Assembly: GCA_017505535.1 (NCBI GenBank)
Contig: JAFVPD010000030.1
Location: 291,273-355,272 of the forward strand
Direction of reading: 5' to 3'
Length of the DNA stretch: 64,000 nt
From: Muribaculaceae bacterium
Lineage (GTDB): Bacteria > Bacteroidota > Bacteroidia > Bacteroidales > Muribaculaceae
Shown here: positions 18,776 to 27,211 of the stretch, one piece after another
Position numbering within the stretch: the stretch's first letter is position 1
How the letters are laid out: each line of letters begins with the position of its first letter
The notes under the pieces: generated by a model
What the model was told of the DNA's origin: nothing
Databases searched by the model: none
What the model saw: only the letters and a program-made list of their open reading frames with translations
Program-made: the position numbers and the translations under genes

Positions 18776-20818
18776 ATGCAAAAAGGTACTATCGGGGTTA
18801 CAACCGAAAACATTTTCCCCGTCATCAAAAAATTCTTATATAGCGATCACGAAATTTTCCTTCGCGAACTTGTATCAAATGCTATCGATGCAACTCAAAA
18901 GCTAAAAACCCTTTCTTCGGTGGGCGAATTCAAGGGCGAGTTGGGTGAAATGAATGTCAAAATCAATGTTGACAAAGAAAATGGCACACTCACTGTCAGC
19001 GACCACGGAATTGGAATGACAGCTGAAGATATTGATAAATACATCAACCAAATTGCATTCTCCGGAGCAGAAGAATTCCTCACTAAATACAAAGACAACG
19101 CAAATGCCATCATCGGACATTTTGGTCTCGGATTCTATTCGGCATTCATGGTTGCAAAAAAAGTTGAGATACATTCTCTCTCATATAAAGATGGGGCCAA
19201 AGCTGTTAAATGGTCATGTGATGGATCACCTGAGTTCACAATGGAAGAATGTGATAAAACATCACGAGGAACCGATATCGTTTTATATATCGACGACGAA
19301 AACAAAGACTTTCTTGAGCAATCTAAAGTTGACTCTCTATTGAAAAAATATTGCCGATTCCTTCCTGTTCCGGTAATATCAGGCAAAGAACAAGAATGGA
19401 AAGATGGCAAATATGTTGACACCGAAGTTGACAAAGTAATCAACATCACCGAACCAGCATGGACAAAGAAACCTTCAGAGTTAACGAAAGAAGATTACTT
19501 AAACTTCTATCACGATTTATATCCCGGACAAGATGACCCCTTGTTTTGGATTCACTTGAATGTTGATTACCCATTTACTTTGACCGGAGTTTTATTTTTC
19601 CCAAAAATCAAAAACAATTTTGAGGTAACAAAAAATCGCATTCAGCTCTATTGCAATCAAGTTTTTGTCACTGATTCAGTAGAGGGCGTTGTTCCTGAAT
19701 TTTTAATGTTACTCCAGGGTGTTATTGATTCTCCCGATATTCCGTTGAATGTTTCTCGTTCATATTTGCAAAGCGATGCATCGGTAAAAAAGATTTCAAC
19801 TTATATCACCAAGAAAGTATCATCTCGCTTGGAAGAAATTTTCAAAAACGACCGCACCGAATATGAAACCAAATGGGACGATATAAAGATTTTCATTGAA
19901 TATGGAATGCTTACCGATGAGAAATTCCGTGATGCCGCAATGAAATTTGTTTTGCTAAAAAACACCGAAGGGAAGCATTTTACGCTTGACGAATACAAAA
20001 CACTAATCGAAAGCAACCAAACTGACAAAGACGGAAATATTATCTACCTCTACTCAACCGATACCGAAGCTCAATACAATTACATCAATGCGGCAACCCA
20101 AAAAGGTTACGACGTGTTACTCATGGATGGCCAACTTGACAACCATTTCATTGGTCTTCTTGAAAACAAACTCGTAAAGTCTCAATTTGTGAGAGTAGAT
20201 AGCGATGTTATTTCTAATCTCATCAAGAAAGACGAAAAGAAAGAAGTATTACTCACCGCAGTTCAACGCGAAATACTAACACAAGAATTCCGCTCGCAGA
20301 TTCCGGCTATAGATAAATGCGAATTCATTGTTTCATTTGAAGCAATGAGTCCCGAAGATAGTCCAATTGTCATTACTCAAAGTGAGTATATGCGTCGCAT
20401 GAAAGAAATGGCAGCCCTTCAACCTGGCATGAGTTTCTATGGAGAACTCCCCGACAGCTATAATCTCATTGTAAATACCGAGCACAAACTCATTGCACAA
20501 GTAAGAGACAATGCCGACAAAGAAATTGCCAATATTGTTTCTCCTATTATTGCTGAAATAGATGATAAAAATGCGCAAATTACAGCTTTACGCGAAGAGA
20601 ACAAAGATAACAAAATGAATGACGAAAATTCCGAAAAGGTTAAATCGCTCGAAAACGATGTCAATCAATTGAGAGCAAAACAAAATGAAATAATCTCTCA
20701 ATATGCCGAAAAACAAGATTTAGTAAAACAGCTAATTGATTTGGCTCTTTTAGGCAATGGCCTTCTTAAAGGCGAGAGCTTGAGTGCATTTATCAAACGC
20801 TCTGTTTCAATGCTCTAA
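18776..20818 (+). CDS. htpG: Chaperone HtpG (bacterial Hsp90)
   Basis: ATP-driven chaperone, 680 residues. The GHKL ATPase domain shows ELVSNAIDATQKL (Asn/Asp for Mg-ATP), VSDHGIGMT and GHFGLGFYSAFMVA. The middle domain has FFPKIKNNFEVTKNRIQLYCNQVFV and IPLNVSRSYLQ with the catalytic-loop Arg. The C-terminal part carries a coiled coil near 590-640. It is translated just after clpC, so both stress proteins should share the upstream promoter. Confidence 0.96.
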   Translation: MQKGTIGVTTENIFPVIKKFLYSDHEIFLRELVSNAIDATQKLKTLSSVGEFKGELGEMNVKINVDKENGTLTVSDHGIGMTAEDIDKYINQIAFSGAEEFLTKYKDNANAIIGHFGLGFYSAFMVAKKVEIHSLSYKDGAKAVKWSCDGSPEFTMEECDKTSRGTDIVLYIDDENKDFLEQSKVDSLLKKYCRFLPVPVISGKEQEWKDGKYVDTEVDKVINITEPAWTKKPSELTKEDYLNFYHDLYPGQDDPLFWIHLNVDYPFTLTGVLFFPKIKNNFEVTKNRIQLYCNQVFVTDSVEGVVPEFLMLLQGVIDSPDIPLNVSRSYLQSDASVKKISTYITKKVSSRLEEIFKNDRTEYETKWDDIKIFIEYGMLTDEKFRDAAMKFVLLKNTEGKHFTLDEYKTLIESNQTDKDGNIIYLYSTDTEAQYNYINAATQKGYDVLLMDGQLDNHFIGLLENKLVKSQFVRVDSDVISNLIKKDEKKEVLLTAVQREILTQEFRSQIPAIDKCEFIVSFEAMSPEDSPIVITQSEYMRRMKEMAALQPGMSFYGELPDSYNLIVNTEHKLIAQVRDNADKEIANIVSPIIAEIDDKNAQITALREENKDNKMNDENSEKVKSLENDVNQLRAKQNEIISQYAEKQDLVKQLIDLALLGNGLLKGESLSAFIKRSVSML

Positions 20819-20843
20819 GAGACTTCTAATTCACCTATATAAC

Positions 20844-20880
20844 GAAGCATGGTCACAACAAAAAAGGCCATGCTTCTTAT
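20844..20880. terminator. Terminator between htpG and the convergent small gene
   Basis: GAAGCATGG (20844-20852) pairs with CCATGCTTC (20868-20876). Confidence 0.7.
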
Positions 20881-21105
20881 TTATAATTCCACTTGACGCA
20901 GAGCCATTGTATATTTAATCGTATCTTGCTTCACATAAAAGCGAATTATTGAATAAATCATTTCTTGCATTGGAGAAAGCGAGTCCTCAGGTTTTTCACC
21001 TAATATAAGCTCCGCAGCAAGTGTATTGGCAATTGCAGTACGTTCTTCATCGGGGAGTGAATTTATCGTGTTAATCACATGAGGAGTAATGAGTATGGAA
21101 TTCAT
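20881..21105 (-). CDS. Small hypothetical protein, 74 residues
   Basis: Not recognised. The protein is alpha-helical in appearance (INSLPDEERTAIANTLAAEL, then SPMQEMIYSIIRFYVKQDT) without signal peptide or membrane segment. It has its own possible -7 box (21136-21143) and ends against the htpG terminator, which supports a real gene. The length would suit a small regulator, but no known motif is present. Confidence 0.6.
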   Translation of the reverse strand: MNSILITPHVINTINSLPDEERTAIANTLAAELILGEKPEDSLSPMQEMIYSIIRFYVKQDTIKYTMALRQVEL

Positions 21106-21135
21106 AATTTTAAATTTATGGTTTTATTTATATTG

Positions 21136-21143
21136 CAAATTTA
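21136..21143 (-). promoter_or_regulatory. Possible -7 box for the 74-residue gene
   Basis: TAAATTTG on the minus strand, 31 bases upstream of the start; no well-placed -33 box. Confidence 0.4.
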
Positions 21144-21293
21144 GGGCCAGAGCTGGGCAACAATTACGCAACACAATTGTTAAAATATCGCAATACTACT
21201 TCTTATTTCAGTAACCACATGACAATAATTGCATTCCCAAATATCGGCAAGAGCACTCTTAGATGTTTAATATCTATAATTTATTAATAATTA

Positions 21294-21325
21294 TTTGGCA
21301 ATTATCTTGGCGTTTATTATTTTTG
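21294..21325 (+). promoter_or_regulatory. Promoter of the agmatine operon
   Basis: TTTG at 21294-21297, exactly 20 bp, TATTTTTG at 21318-21325, 31 bases before the first start codon. Confidence 0.75.
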
Positions 21326-21355
21326 AAGTGTAATTAGCATTAAATCTCATAACTC

Positions 21356-21589
21356 ATGAATGATATAACACATCTATTCAACTCTCTTCTTCAACAATAC
21401 GATAGCATTGACATTGCCAATTCCGAGTTCAAAAAATTGCTTCATGAAGATGAGGCTCTTAAAGAAGAGTATAGCGAATGGTGTCATGCTGTTGGCAGTA
21501 CCGAAAAAAAAGGATTCTTGGATTATTGCGAGGAATATATTTCCTCTCAAAATTCAATCTGGGATTCTTTACAAGATTATGACGAATAA
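21356..21589 (+). CDS. Small acidic protein heading the agmatine operon
   Basis: 77 residues, strongly acidic (HEDEALKEEYSEW, LDYCEEYIS, WDSLQDYDE), without signal peptide; family not recognised. It has a consensus promoter just upstream and lies 18 bases before aguA, so it is probably expressed with it. Many Bacteroidetes encode short acidic proteins of this type with unknown roles. A partner or regulator of the polyamine enzymes is possible but untested. Confidence 0.65.
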   Translation: MNDITHLFNSLLQQYDSIDIANSEFKKLLHEDEALKEEYSEWCHAVGSTEKKGFLDYCEEYISSQNSIWDSLQDYDE

Positions 21590-21607
21590 ATAGAACACAA
21601 ATAATAA

Positions 21608-22645
21608 ATGTCAACAAAACATAACTGCAGATTCCCGGCTGAGTGGGAATCAAATGGAGCTATACTACTTTCATGGCCACACAAGGATACTGATTGGAAT
21701 TATATGCTTGATGAAGTCATTGATTGTTACACTGCAATTGTGACCGAGATTATCAAAGAAGAATATGCTATTATTGTTGCTCCTAATATAACGCAGCCAC
21801 AAAAGCACCTCAATAAATTGGATCAGTCGCGCATAAAGTACATCGAAATGCCAACTGATGACACTTGGGCTCGAGACTTTGGCCCGATTACCACGATTAA
21901 TGATGGCATATTTGAAATTCACGACTTTCAATTTAATGGGTGGGGACTTAAGTTTAAGTCTTGTAACGACAATCTAATTACTCGGTCGGTTATCGATAAT
22001 GGCGCATTAATAGGAAAATATGTCAACAATTTAGGATTCACTCTTGAAGGTGGATCAATTGAAAGCGATGGGAAAGGGTTATTACTCTCCACATCGGAAT
22101 GTCTTTTATCAGCAAACAGAAACGGAGATTTAAGCAAATCGCAAATAGAGGCATATTTGGCGCAAAAATTAGGCATCAGCAAATTCCTATGGCTTGATTA
22201 CGGATTTCTTGCCGGAGATGATACCGATAGCCACATTGACACTCTCGCTCGATTAGCGCCTAACGACACAATCGTATATGTAGGTTGCAATGATTCCAAC
22301 GACGAACATTACAATGCGCTTCAATCAATGAAGCAGCAATTGGAATCGTTCACATCGCTCGACGATGAACCATTCAATCTCATCGAATTGCCATTTCCAC
22401 AAGCAATATATGACGAAGACAACAATAGGCTTCCTGCAACTTATGCCAATTTTTTAATTATGAGAAATACCATTCTCATGCCCTCATACAACCAACCGCA
22501 TAATGATATCGCAGCAATGCAACAATTAAAAAAAGCGTTCCCTAATTACAATATCGTTCCGGTTGATTGCACTGCACTAATCAAACAACACGGCTCTCTT
22601 CACTGCATTACAATGCAATTACCCCAAGAAATTTTATCAATATGA
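21608..22645 (+). CDS. aguA: Agmatine deiminase
   Basis: Hydrolyses agmatine to N-carbamoylputrescine and ammonia, 345 residues. It belongs to the peptidylarginine-deiminase-like guanidino hydrolases: FPAEWESNGAILLSWPH at the start, DDTWARDFGPI, LEGGSIESDGKG, HIDTLARL and the nucleophile Cys333 in GSLHCITMQ. There is no signal peptide, which argues for a metabolic deiminase and against a secreted protein deiminase. Its stop overlaps the aguB start (ATGA), coupling the two pathway enzymes. Confidence 0.93.
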   Translation: MSTKHNCRFPAEWESNGAILLSWPHKDTDWNYMLDEVIDCYTAIVTEIIKEEYAIIVAPNITQPQKHLNKLDQSRIKYIEMPTDDTWARDFGPITTINDGIFEIHDFQFNGWGLKFKSCNDNLITRSVIDNGALIGKYVNNLGFTLEGGSIESDGKGLLLSTSECLLSANRNGDLSKSQIEAYLAQKLGISKFLWLDYGFLAGDDTDSHIDTLARLAPNDTIVYVGCNDSNDEHYNALQSMKQQLESFTSLDDEPFNLIELPFPQAIYDEDNNRLPATYANFLIMRNTILMPSYNQPHNDIAAMQQLKKAFPNYNIVPVDCTALIKQHGSLHCITMQLPQEILSI

Positions 22646-23529
22646 ATAAGATACTAAAAGTTGGTATTATCCAACAACACAACACCTCGTCGATTGAAGA
22701 CAATAAAAAGCGTATAGCAGACAAGATAAAAAAACTTGCATCAGATGGTGCGCAACTCATTGTCAACCAGGAGCTACACGATTCATTATATTTTTGTCAA
22801 ACCGAGAATACCGATGAGTGTAATCTCGCCGTAGCTATTCCATCTGAAGCAACCGATTTTTATGCGACATTGGCAAAGGATTGTGGCGTAGTCATTGTAT
22901 CATCACTATTTGAACGTCGAGCACCCGGCCTATACCATAATACGGCTGTCGTTTTTGAAAAAGACGGAAGCATTGCCGGCAAATATCGCAAAATGCACAT
23001 TCCTGATGATCCTGCCTATTACGAAAAATTCTATTTTACGCCCGGCGACATTGGGTTTGAGCCAATCAACACTTCACTTGGCCGTTTAGGTGTTCTTGTT
23101 TGTTGGGATCAATGGTACCCTGAGGCAGCACGTTTGATGGCTCTAAAGGGAGCTGATATATTGATCTACCCTACTGCCATCGGCTGGGAAAGCAGCGACA
23201 CCACCGACGAACAATCAAGACAAAGAGAGGCTTGGATCACAATACAACGTGGACATGCTGTTGCCAATGGACTTCCCGTCGTTAGCGTAAATCGTGTTGG
23301 ACACGAGCCCGACCCATCTGGCGTCACCAATGGTATACAATTTTGGGGAAGCAGCTTTGTGGCAGGTCCTCAAGGTGAATTCCTGTTTCAAGCCCCCACT
23401 GATTCAGAAATAGAACAAATAATCGACATAGACATGACTCGCTCAGAGCACGTTCGCCGCTGGTGGCCATTCCTTCGCGACCGTCGCATTGATGCCTACG
23501 ATAATCTCAACAAACGATTTATCGACTGA
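22642..23529 (+). CDS. aguB: N-carbamoylputrescine amidase
   Basis: Nitrilase-fold enzyme that releases putrescine, CO2 and ammonia; 295 residues. The Glu-Lys-Cys triad is visible in VNQELHDSLYF, GKYRKMHIPDD and VLVCWDQWYPE. I chose the ATG at 22642, which gives the usual start (MNKILKVGIIQ) and a 4-base overlap with aguA; a longer reading from 22567 would run far into aguA. With aguA it completes the agmatine route to putrescine. Confidence 0.94.
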   Translation: MNKILKVGIIQQHNTSSIEDNKKRIADKIKKLASDGAQLIVNQELHDSLYFCQTENTDECNLAVAIPSEATDFYATLAKDCGVVIVSSLFERRAPGLYHNTAVVFEKDGSIAGKYRKMHIPDDPAYYEKFYFTPGDIGFEPINTSLGRLGVLVCWDQWYPEAARLMALKGADILIYPTAIGWESSDTTDEQSRQREAWITIQRGHAVANGLPVVSVNRVGHEPDPSGVTNGIQFWGSSFVAGPQGEFLFQAPTDSEIEQIIDIDMTRSEHVRRWWPFLRDRRIDAYDNLNKRFID

Positions 23530-23572
23530 ACAGACATTACCTAATAAGTCACACCCTAATCAACAACAATAA

Positions 23573-23604
23573 AAAAAACCGATGAAAAATCATCGGTTTT
23601 TTGT
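23573..23604. terminator. Bidirectional terminator between aguB and rpsP
   Basis: AAAAAACCGATG pairs with CATCGGTTTTTT around a 6-base loop, with A and T runs on both sides. Confidence 0.85.
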
Positions 23605-23634
23605 TTTAACGAAAATCTCGTTTGTAAGTCCTGA

Positions 23635-24168
23635 TTATTCTGCGCTTTCAGCAGGAGCTTCTTCTGCGGGAGTTTCCTCTGCAGCTGCTTCAGCAGCGGC
23701 AGCAGCGAGTTCTGCTTTCTTTTTAGCAACGAGTTCAGCTTTAGCTTTGTTTTTAGCTTGCTCTTCTTCGTTACGTTTTTTAGCAGCTTCGGCTTTCTTG
23801 TTGTTTTCAGATGCTTTGAATGCATCAGCAGCTGCGTTTTTGCTTGCTTTCCAAGCATCAAAACGGCGTTGTGCTTCTGCTTCATCAAAAGCGCCTTTCT
23901 TAACTCCACCTTGGAGGTGTTTCATCAACAATACACCTTCATTAGAAAGAATGCTACGTACTGTGTCAGTTGGTTGTGCACCGCAGTTTACCCAATACAA
24001 AGCCCGTTCGAAGTTCAATGTTATTGTAGCAGGATTAGTGTTAGGATTATAAGAACCTATCCTTTCAATAAATTTACCATCTCGTGGTGCTCTGCTATCG
24101 GCGATAACAATAGGATAAAACGCATAGTTTTTGCGACCATGACGTTGTAATCTGATTTTAGTTGCCAT
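23635..24168 (-). CDS. rpsP: 30S ribosomal protein S16 with a long Ala/Glu/Lys tail
   Basis: Small-subunit assembly protein. The S16 core spans ~1-85 ([50 protein letters not shown]). A further ~90 residues are low complexity: a Lys/Glu/Ala helix ([20 protein letters not shown]) and an acidic Ala/Glu end ([14 protein letters not shown]). Bacteroidetes S16 proteins are often extended like this; the function of the tail is unknown. It stands alone with its own promoter. Confidence 0.95.
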   Translation of the reverse strand: MATKIRLQRHGRKNYAFYPIVIADSRAPRDGKFIERIGSYNPNTNPATITLNFERALYWVNCGAQPTDTVRSILSNEGVLLMKHLQGGVKKGAFDEAEAQRRFDAWKASKNAAADAFKASENNKKAEAAKKRNEEEQAKNKAKAELVAKKKAELAAAAAEAAAEETPAEEAPAESAE

Positions 24169-24211
24169 TTAAATAAATATTAATATTGGTTTTGTATTGA
24201 TTTTGCGAGCG

Positions 24212-24243
24212 CAAAGGTACAATTTCTTTTTTACTCTCGCAAC
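24212..24243 (-). promoter_or_regulatory. rpsP promoter
   Basis: TACCTTTG (minus strand, 24212-24219) with GTTG 20 bp upstream (24240-24243). Confidence 0.7.
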
Positions 24244-24326
24244 TTTTTTCAACTAATTCGTTAGAAAAACACTTATTATTACACTCTTTTGAAGCCACTC
24301 AGGTATTAAACCATCAAAGAATCAAT

Positions 24327-25757
24327 CTAACGACGTGCCTTGAACGTTTGTTCGATGTTTTGCTCACGGTGTATTAATTCCACCTTTACATTAAATTTCT
24401 TATTCAAATGTTCTGCCATATGTTGAGCACAATACACCGAACGATGCTGTCCACCGGTACAACCAAAACATACCATAAGATTTGAGAAACCTCGCTCCAT
24501 GTATCGTTTAACCGACGCCTCAACAAGAGAATATGCATGGTTCAGGAATTCCAATATTTCACCATCATCTTCAAGGAATTGAATGACCGGTTGGTCTAAA
24601 CCTGTATAGACTTTATACCGGTCATATTTACCCGGATTATTGACAGCTCGGCAGTCAAATACAAATCCGCCACCATTTCCGGTAGTATCGTTTGGAATGC
24701 CTTTCTTGTAGGCAAAGCTCATTACTTTTACAGTCAAAGAACGTTTGCGCAAATCGTCGCTAAACTGCTTCATATTCACCAGTTCATGCAACAATTCGTC
24801 CAAATAGGGATATTCGGGATATGGCGTTTCAAGGAGTTTGCGTAGGTTTTCAATTGCAAATGGCACACTTTGTATAAAATGAGGTTTCTTTTCAAAATAT
24901 CCACGGAAACCATATGCGCCCAAAACTTGCAATGTTCTAAACAATACAAAATGACGCAATTGTTCACGGAAATAGCCCTCATCAACGGGTATATACTTGC
25001 GTAACGCATCAATATACTCCCCTACCATCTCATCGCGCAAACTATCGGGGAAATTGGCTTTTGCTTGCCACAAAAAAGATGCCACATCATAATAAAATGG
25101 GCCCTTGCGTCCTCCTTGGAAATCAATAAACCATGGTTTATCATCAAAAATCATCACATTTCGAGACTGAAAATCGCGATACATGAACGTGCTTGACTGA
25201 CTACGCATCAACACCTCTACCATAGCTTGGAAATCGGTCTCTAATTTATCCTCTTTAAATTCCAATCCGGTGGCCTTGAGGAAACAATACTTAAAGTAAT
25301 TCAAATCCCAAAGGATTGTGCGCGAATCAAATTCGGGAAGCGGATAGCATACACTGAAATCCAATCCGACAGCGCCGGAAAATTGGATGTCAGGGAGCAA
25401 GCGTATAGTCTGTCTTAGAATTTGGCGTTCATCTTCACCAAATACGCTTGTTGCACGGCCTTTTTCAATAGCCGTAAACAATGTATTAGCACCTAAATCC
25501 TGCTGAAGATATACCATTTCATCGTCGGAACAAGCCACGACTTTTGGGACAGGCAATCCTCGCTCAGCAAAATGTTGCGCAATTGAAATGAAGGCACGAT
25601 TCTCCTCTACACAAGTACCGACAGCACCCACCAAAGATTGCACACCACTCAATCTAAAATATCGCCTATTTGATCCTGATGAAGGCATTTCCACTACCGA
25701 AATCGGATCTTCACCTGTAACTTGTTTATATAGCTTACTTAATTTTTGTATTTCCAT
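24327..25757 (-). CDS. APH-like sugar kinase fused to a RapZ C-terminal domain
   Basis: 476 residues, two domains. Residues ~1-310 form an aminoglycoside-phosphotransferase-like kinase (SSGSNRRYFRL as nucleotide loop, FMYRDFQSRNVMIF as catalytic loop, WFIDFQGGRKGPFYYDVAS as metal site), closest in style to AmgK-type amino-sugar kinases. Residues ~345-476 match the RapZ C-terminal domain (SFAYKKGIP, DCRAVNNPG, VCFGCTGGQHRSVYCAQHMA), which in E. coli senses glucosamine-6-phosphate. The RapZ P-loop domain is missing. The fusion points to cell-wall amino-sugar sensing or salvage; substrate is inferred, and antibiotic resistance is unlikely. Confidence 0.85.
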   Translation of the reverse strand: MEIQKLSKLYKQVTGEDPISVVEMPSSGSNRRYFRLSGVQSLVGAVGTCVEENRAFISIAQHFAERGLPVPKVVACSDDEMVYLQQDLGANTLFTAIEKGRATSVFGEDERQILRQTIRLLPDIQFSGAVGLDFSVCYPLPEFDSRTILWDLNYFKYCFLKATGLEFKEDKLETDFQAMVEVLMRSQSSTFMYRDFQSRNVMIFDDKPWFIDFQGGRKGPFYYDVASFLWQAKANFPDSLRDEMVGEYIDALRKYIPVDEGYFREQLRHFVLFRTLQVLGAYGFRGYFEKKPHFIQSVPFAIENLRKLLETPYPEYPYLDELLHELVNMKQFSDDLRKRSLTVKVMSFAYKKGIPNDTTGNGGGFVFDCRAVNNPGKYDRYKVYTGLDQPVIQFLEDDGEILEFLNHAYSLVEASVKRYMERGFSNLMVCFGCTGGQHRSVYCAQHMAEHLNKKFNVKVELIHREQNIEQTFKARR

Positions 25758-25778
25758 ATACGTTTCATGTTATTAATG

Positions 25779-25810
25779 CAAAGATACCCAAAAATTCAAC
25801 AATATCCAAT
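25779..25810 (-). promoter_or_regulatory. Promoter of the APH-RapZ fusion gene
   Basis: TATCTTTG (minus strand, 25779-25786) with ATTG 20 bp upstream (25807-25810), 21 bases before the start codon. Confidence 0.7.
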
Positions 25811-26066
25811 TTCAGAGAATAGAATATACGCAAACAATAAAATTAGTCATTAGCGAGGAGCGCTTTGAAGCGGGTGACAATGGTGGAAGATATTGGCTTT
25901 GTAGGTGGAAGACAAACTGACATTCGATGTGGCAGTGATAGTAGCCGTCGGGGGCGTTTGCGTTGCAGTTCGTATATGTTCTTCATTATCCCAAGAAAAT
26001 ATCAGCCCATTCTTCTGCTTTCTTTATGTCTGCTGTATTATCGTTGATTTCCTTTTGTTTGGAACC
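25811..26066. other. Intergenic stretch without a supported gene
   Basis: About 250 bases between the fusion kinase and tRNA-Lys. The part 25855-25970 is richer in G and C than its surroundings. Short open frames exist on both strands, but none has a start, promoter or recognisable protein. It may be the remnant of a lost gene. Confidence 0.4.
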
Positions 26067-26095
26067 AAAAAAAAGGAGTTCGTGTGAACTCCTTA
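26067..26095 (-). terminator. Terminator of the tRNA-Lys gene
   Basis: AAGGAGTTC pairs with GAACTCCTT around GTGT, followed on the minus strand by a run of eight T. Confidence 0.85.
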
Positions 26096-26098
26096 TCG

Positions 26099-26171
26099 TG
26101 ATCCGCCTGGGGCTCGAACCCAGGACCCCAACATTAAAAGTGTTGTGCTCTACCTGCTGAGCTAGCGAATC
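26099..26171 (-). tRNA. tRNA-Lys (anticodon TTT)
   Basis: A 73-base cloverleaf on the minus strand: acceptor arm GATTCGC/GCGGATC, D arm with AGCTCAGCAGGTAGAGC, anticodon stem CAACA/TGTTG with loop CTTTTAA (anticodon TTT), and T arm CTGGG-TTCGAGC-CCCAG. The discriminator is A, and CCA is not encoded. It has its own promoter and terminator. Confidence 0.96.
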
Positions 26172-26204
26172 TCCTTAATTGCACTGTTTTTCTCAAATGC
26201 GTTG

Positions 26205-26236
26205 CAAAGGTAGGGAGTTTTTTTGAACTGTGCAAA
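26205..26236 (-). promoter_or_regulatory. tRNA-Lys promoter
   Basis: TTTG (26233-26236), exactly 20 bp, TACCTTTG (26205-26212) on the minus strand: a perfect consensus. Confidence 0.85.
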
Positions 26237-26269
26237 TCTTTTTGCAAATAATTTTCCAAAAATTTTAGT

Positions 26270-27211
26270 CTAATTCGTAACTCTATGATTTTTAACCCGT
26301 TTGCAAAACCAATGAATTAAGGGTTTTGCCACAACAATTAATGTGACTGCTGCAATAATTAATAAAATCCCAATACCATTGGTTGGTGTAATTTTTTCGC
26401 CGAACACAAAAATTCCGAAAATCAGTGCGGTCAATGGTTCTAATGCACCAAGTATCGACACCGGGATTGAGCCTATGTCATGTATTGCAATTGTCATTGT
26501 GACTAGAGAAATAATTGTAGGGAAAACCGACAATCCGATTAAGCACAACCATGGCACAAGTAATGGCTGCAGGGGGTCAATATCGGTCAAGAAATCAAGT
26601 TTTACAACAAACACCGATAGGCCAAACAATAATGCATAAAACGAGAGTTTTATTGTTGAGAAATATTGTAATCGGCTCTTGTTAACCAAAACCATATATA
26701 ATGCATAGGACAAAGAAGATGCCACAACACATAATATTCCTATTGTGCTGAGCGTTCCATTGCCGTCGGTTCTATACAATAGTGCAATTCCAAGTATCGC
26801 AACGAGTATTGATATAATTGTTAGTATTGAGATTTTTTCATGATAAACGGTCACCATTATTATTGTAACTATGATTGGATAGACAAATAATAGTGTTGAT
26901 GCAATGCCCACGTCCATGTGGTTATAGCTCTCAAAAAGGAACAACGATGAGAATGCAAATAACAACCCTGCTATGATTAAATGCGGTAGATCTTTTAATT
27001 CAATTGCAAAACTCTCTCGTCGATATATCATTAATAATGCCAACAATACGACCGCCGTCACATAACGATAACACAACACTGATGAAACGCTCAAGCCCGA
27101 ATCGTATAATGGTAACGCACATAATGGGTTTATGCCATAGGTTATGGCCGATATAGCCCCTAAAATATATCCACGTGCTCGATGTGATGTAAGATTACGA
27201 TTCGTCATCAT
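26270..27211 (-). CDS. EamA/DMT-family transporter
   Basis: A 313-residue inner-membrane protein with about ten predicted helices in two EamA halves (GYILGAISAITYGINPLCAL, and GILCVVASSLSYALYMVLVN). The conserved EPLTALIFGIFVFGEK motif lies near the end. Family members export amino acids or other small metabolites; the substrate cannot be read. It overlaps the end of aat by 17 bases, so it belongs to the clpS-clpA-aat transcript. Confidence 0.88.
   Translation of the reverse strand: MMTNRNLTSHRARGYILGAISAITYGINPLCALPLYDSGLSVSSVLCYRYVTAVVLLALLMIYRRESFAIELKDLPHLIIAGLLFAFSSLFLFESYNHMDVGIASTLLFVYPIIVTIIMVTVYHEKISILTIISILVAILGIALLYRTDGNGTLSTIGILCVVASSLSYALYMVLVNKSRLQYFSTIKLSFYALLFGLSVFVVKLDFLTDIDPLQPLLVPWLCLIGLSVFPTIISLVTMTIAIHDIGSIPVSILGALEPLTALIFGIFVFGEKITPTNGIGILLIIAAVTLIVVAKPLIHWFCKRVKNHRVTN

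Noticed and set aside
21291..21315. Sigma-54 site at TTTGGCA before the agmatine operon
   Set aside because: No GC lies 10 bp after the GG, and a perfect primary promoter overlaps it.
22567..22641. Long upstream start for aguB inside aguA
   Set aside because: The added residues do not fit the nitrilase start, and the ATG at 22642 gives a classical ATGA overlap.
24327..25757. Aminoglycoside resistance gene
   Set aside because: The kinase fold matches, but the RapZ domain and core-gene setting point to sugar metabolism.
25865..26160. Short open frames on the plus strand around tRNA-Lys
   Set aside because: They run into the tRNA or its terminator and encode no recognisable protein.
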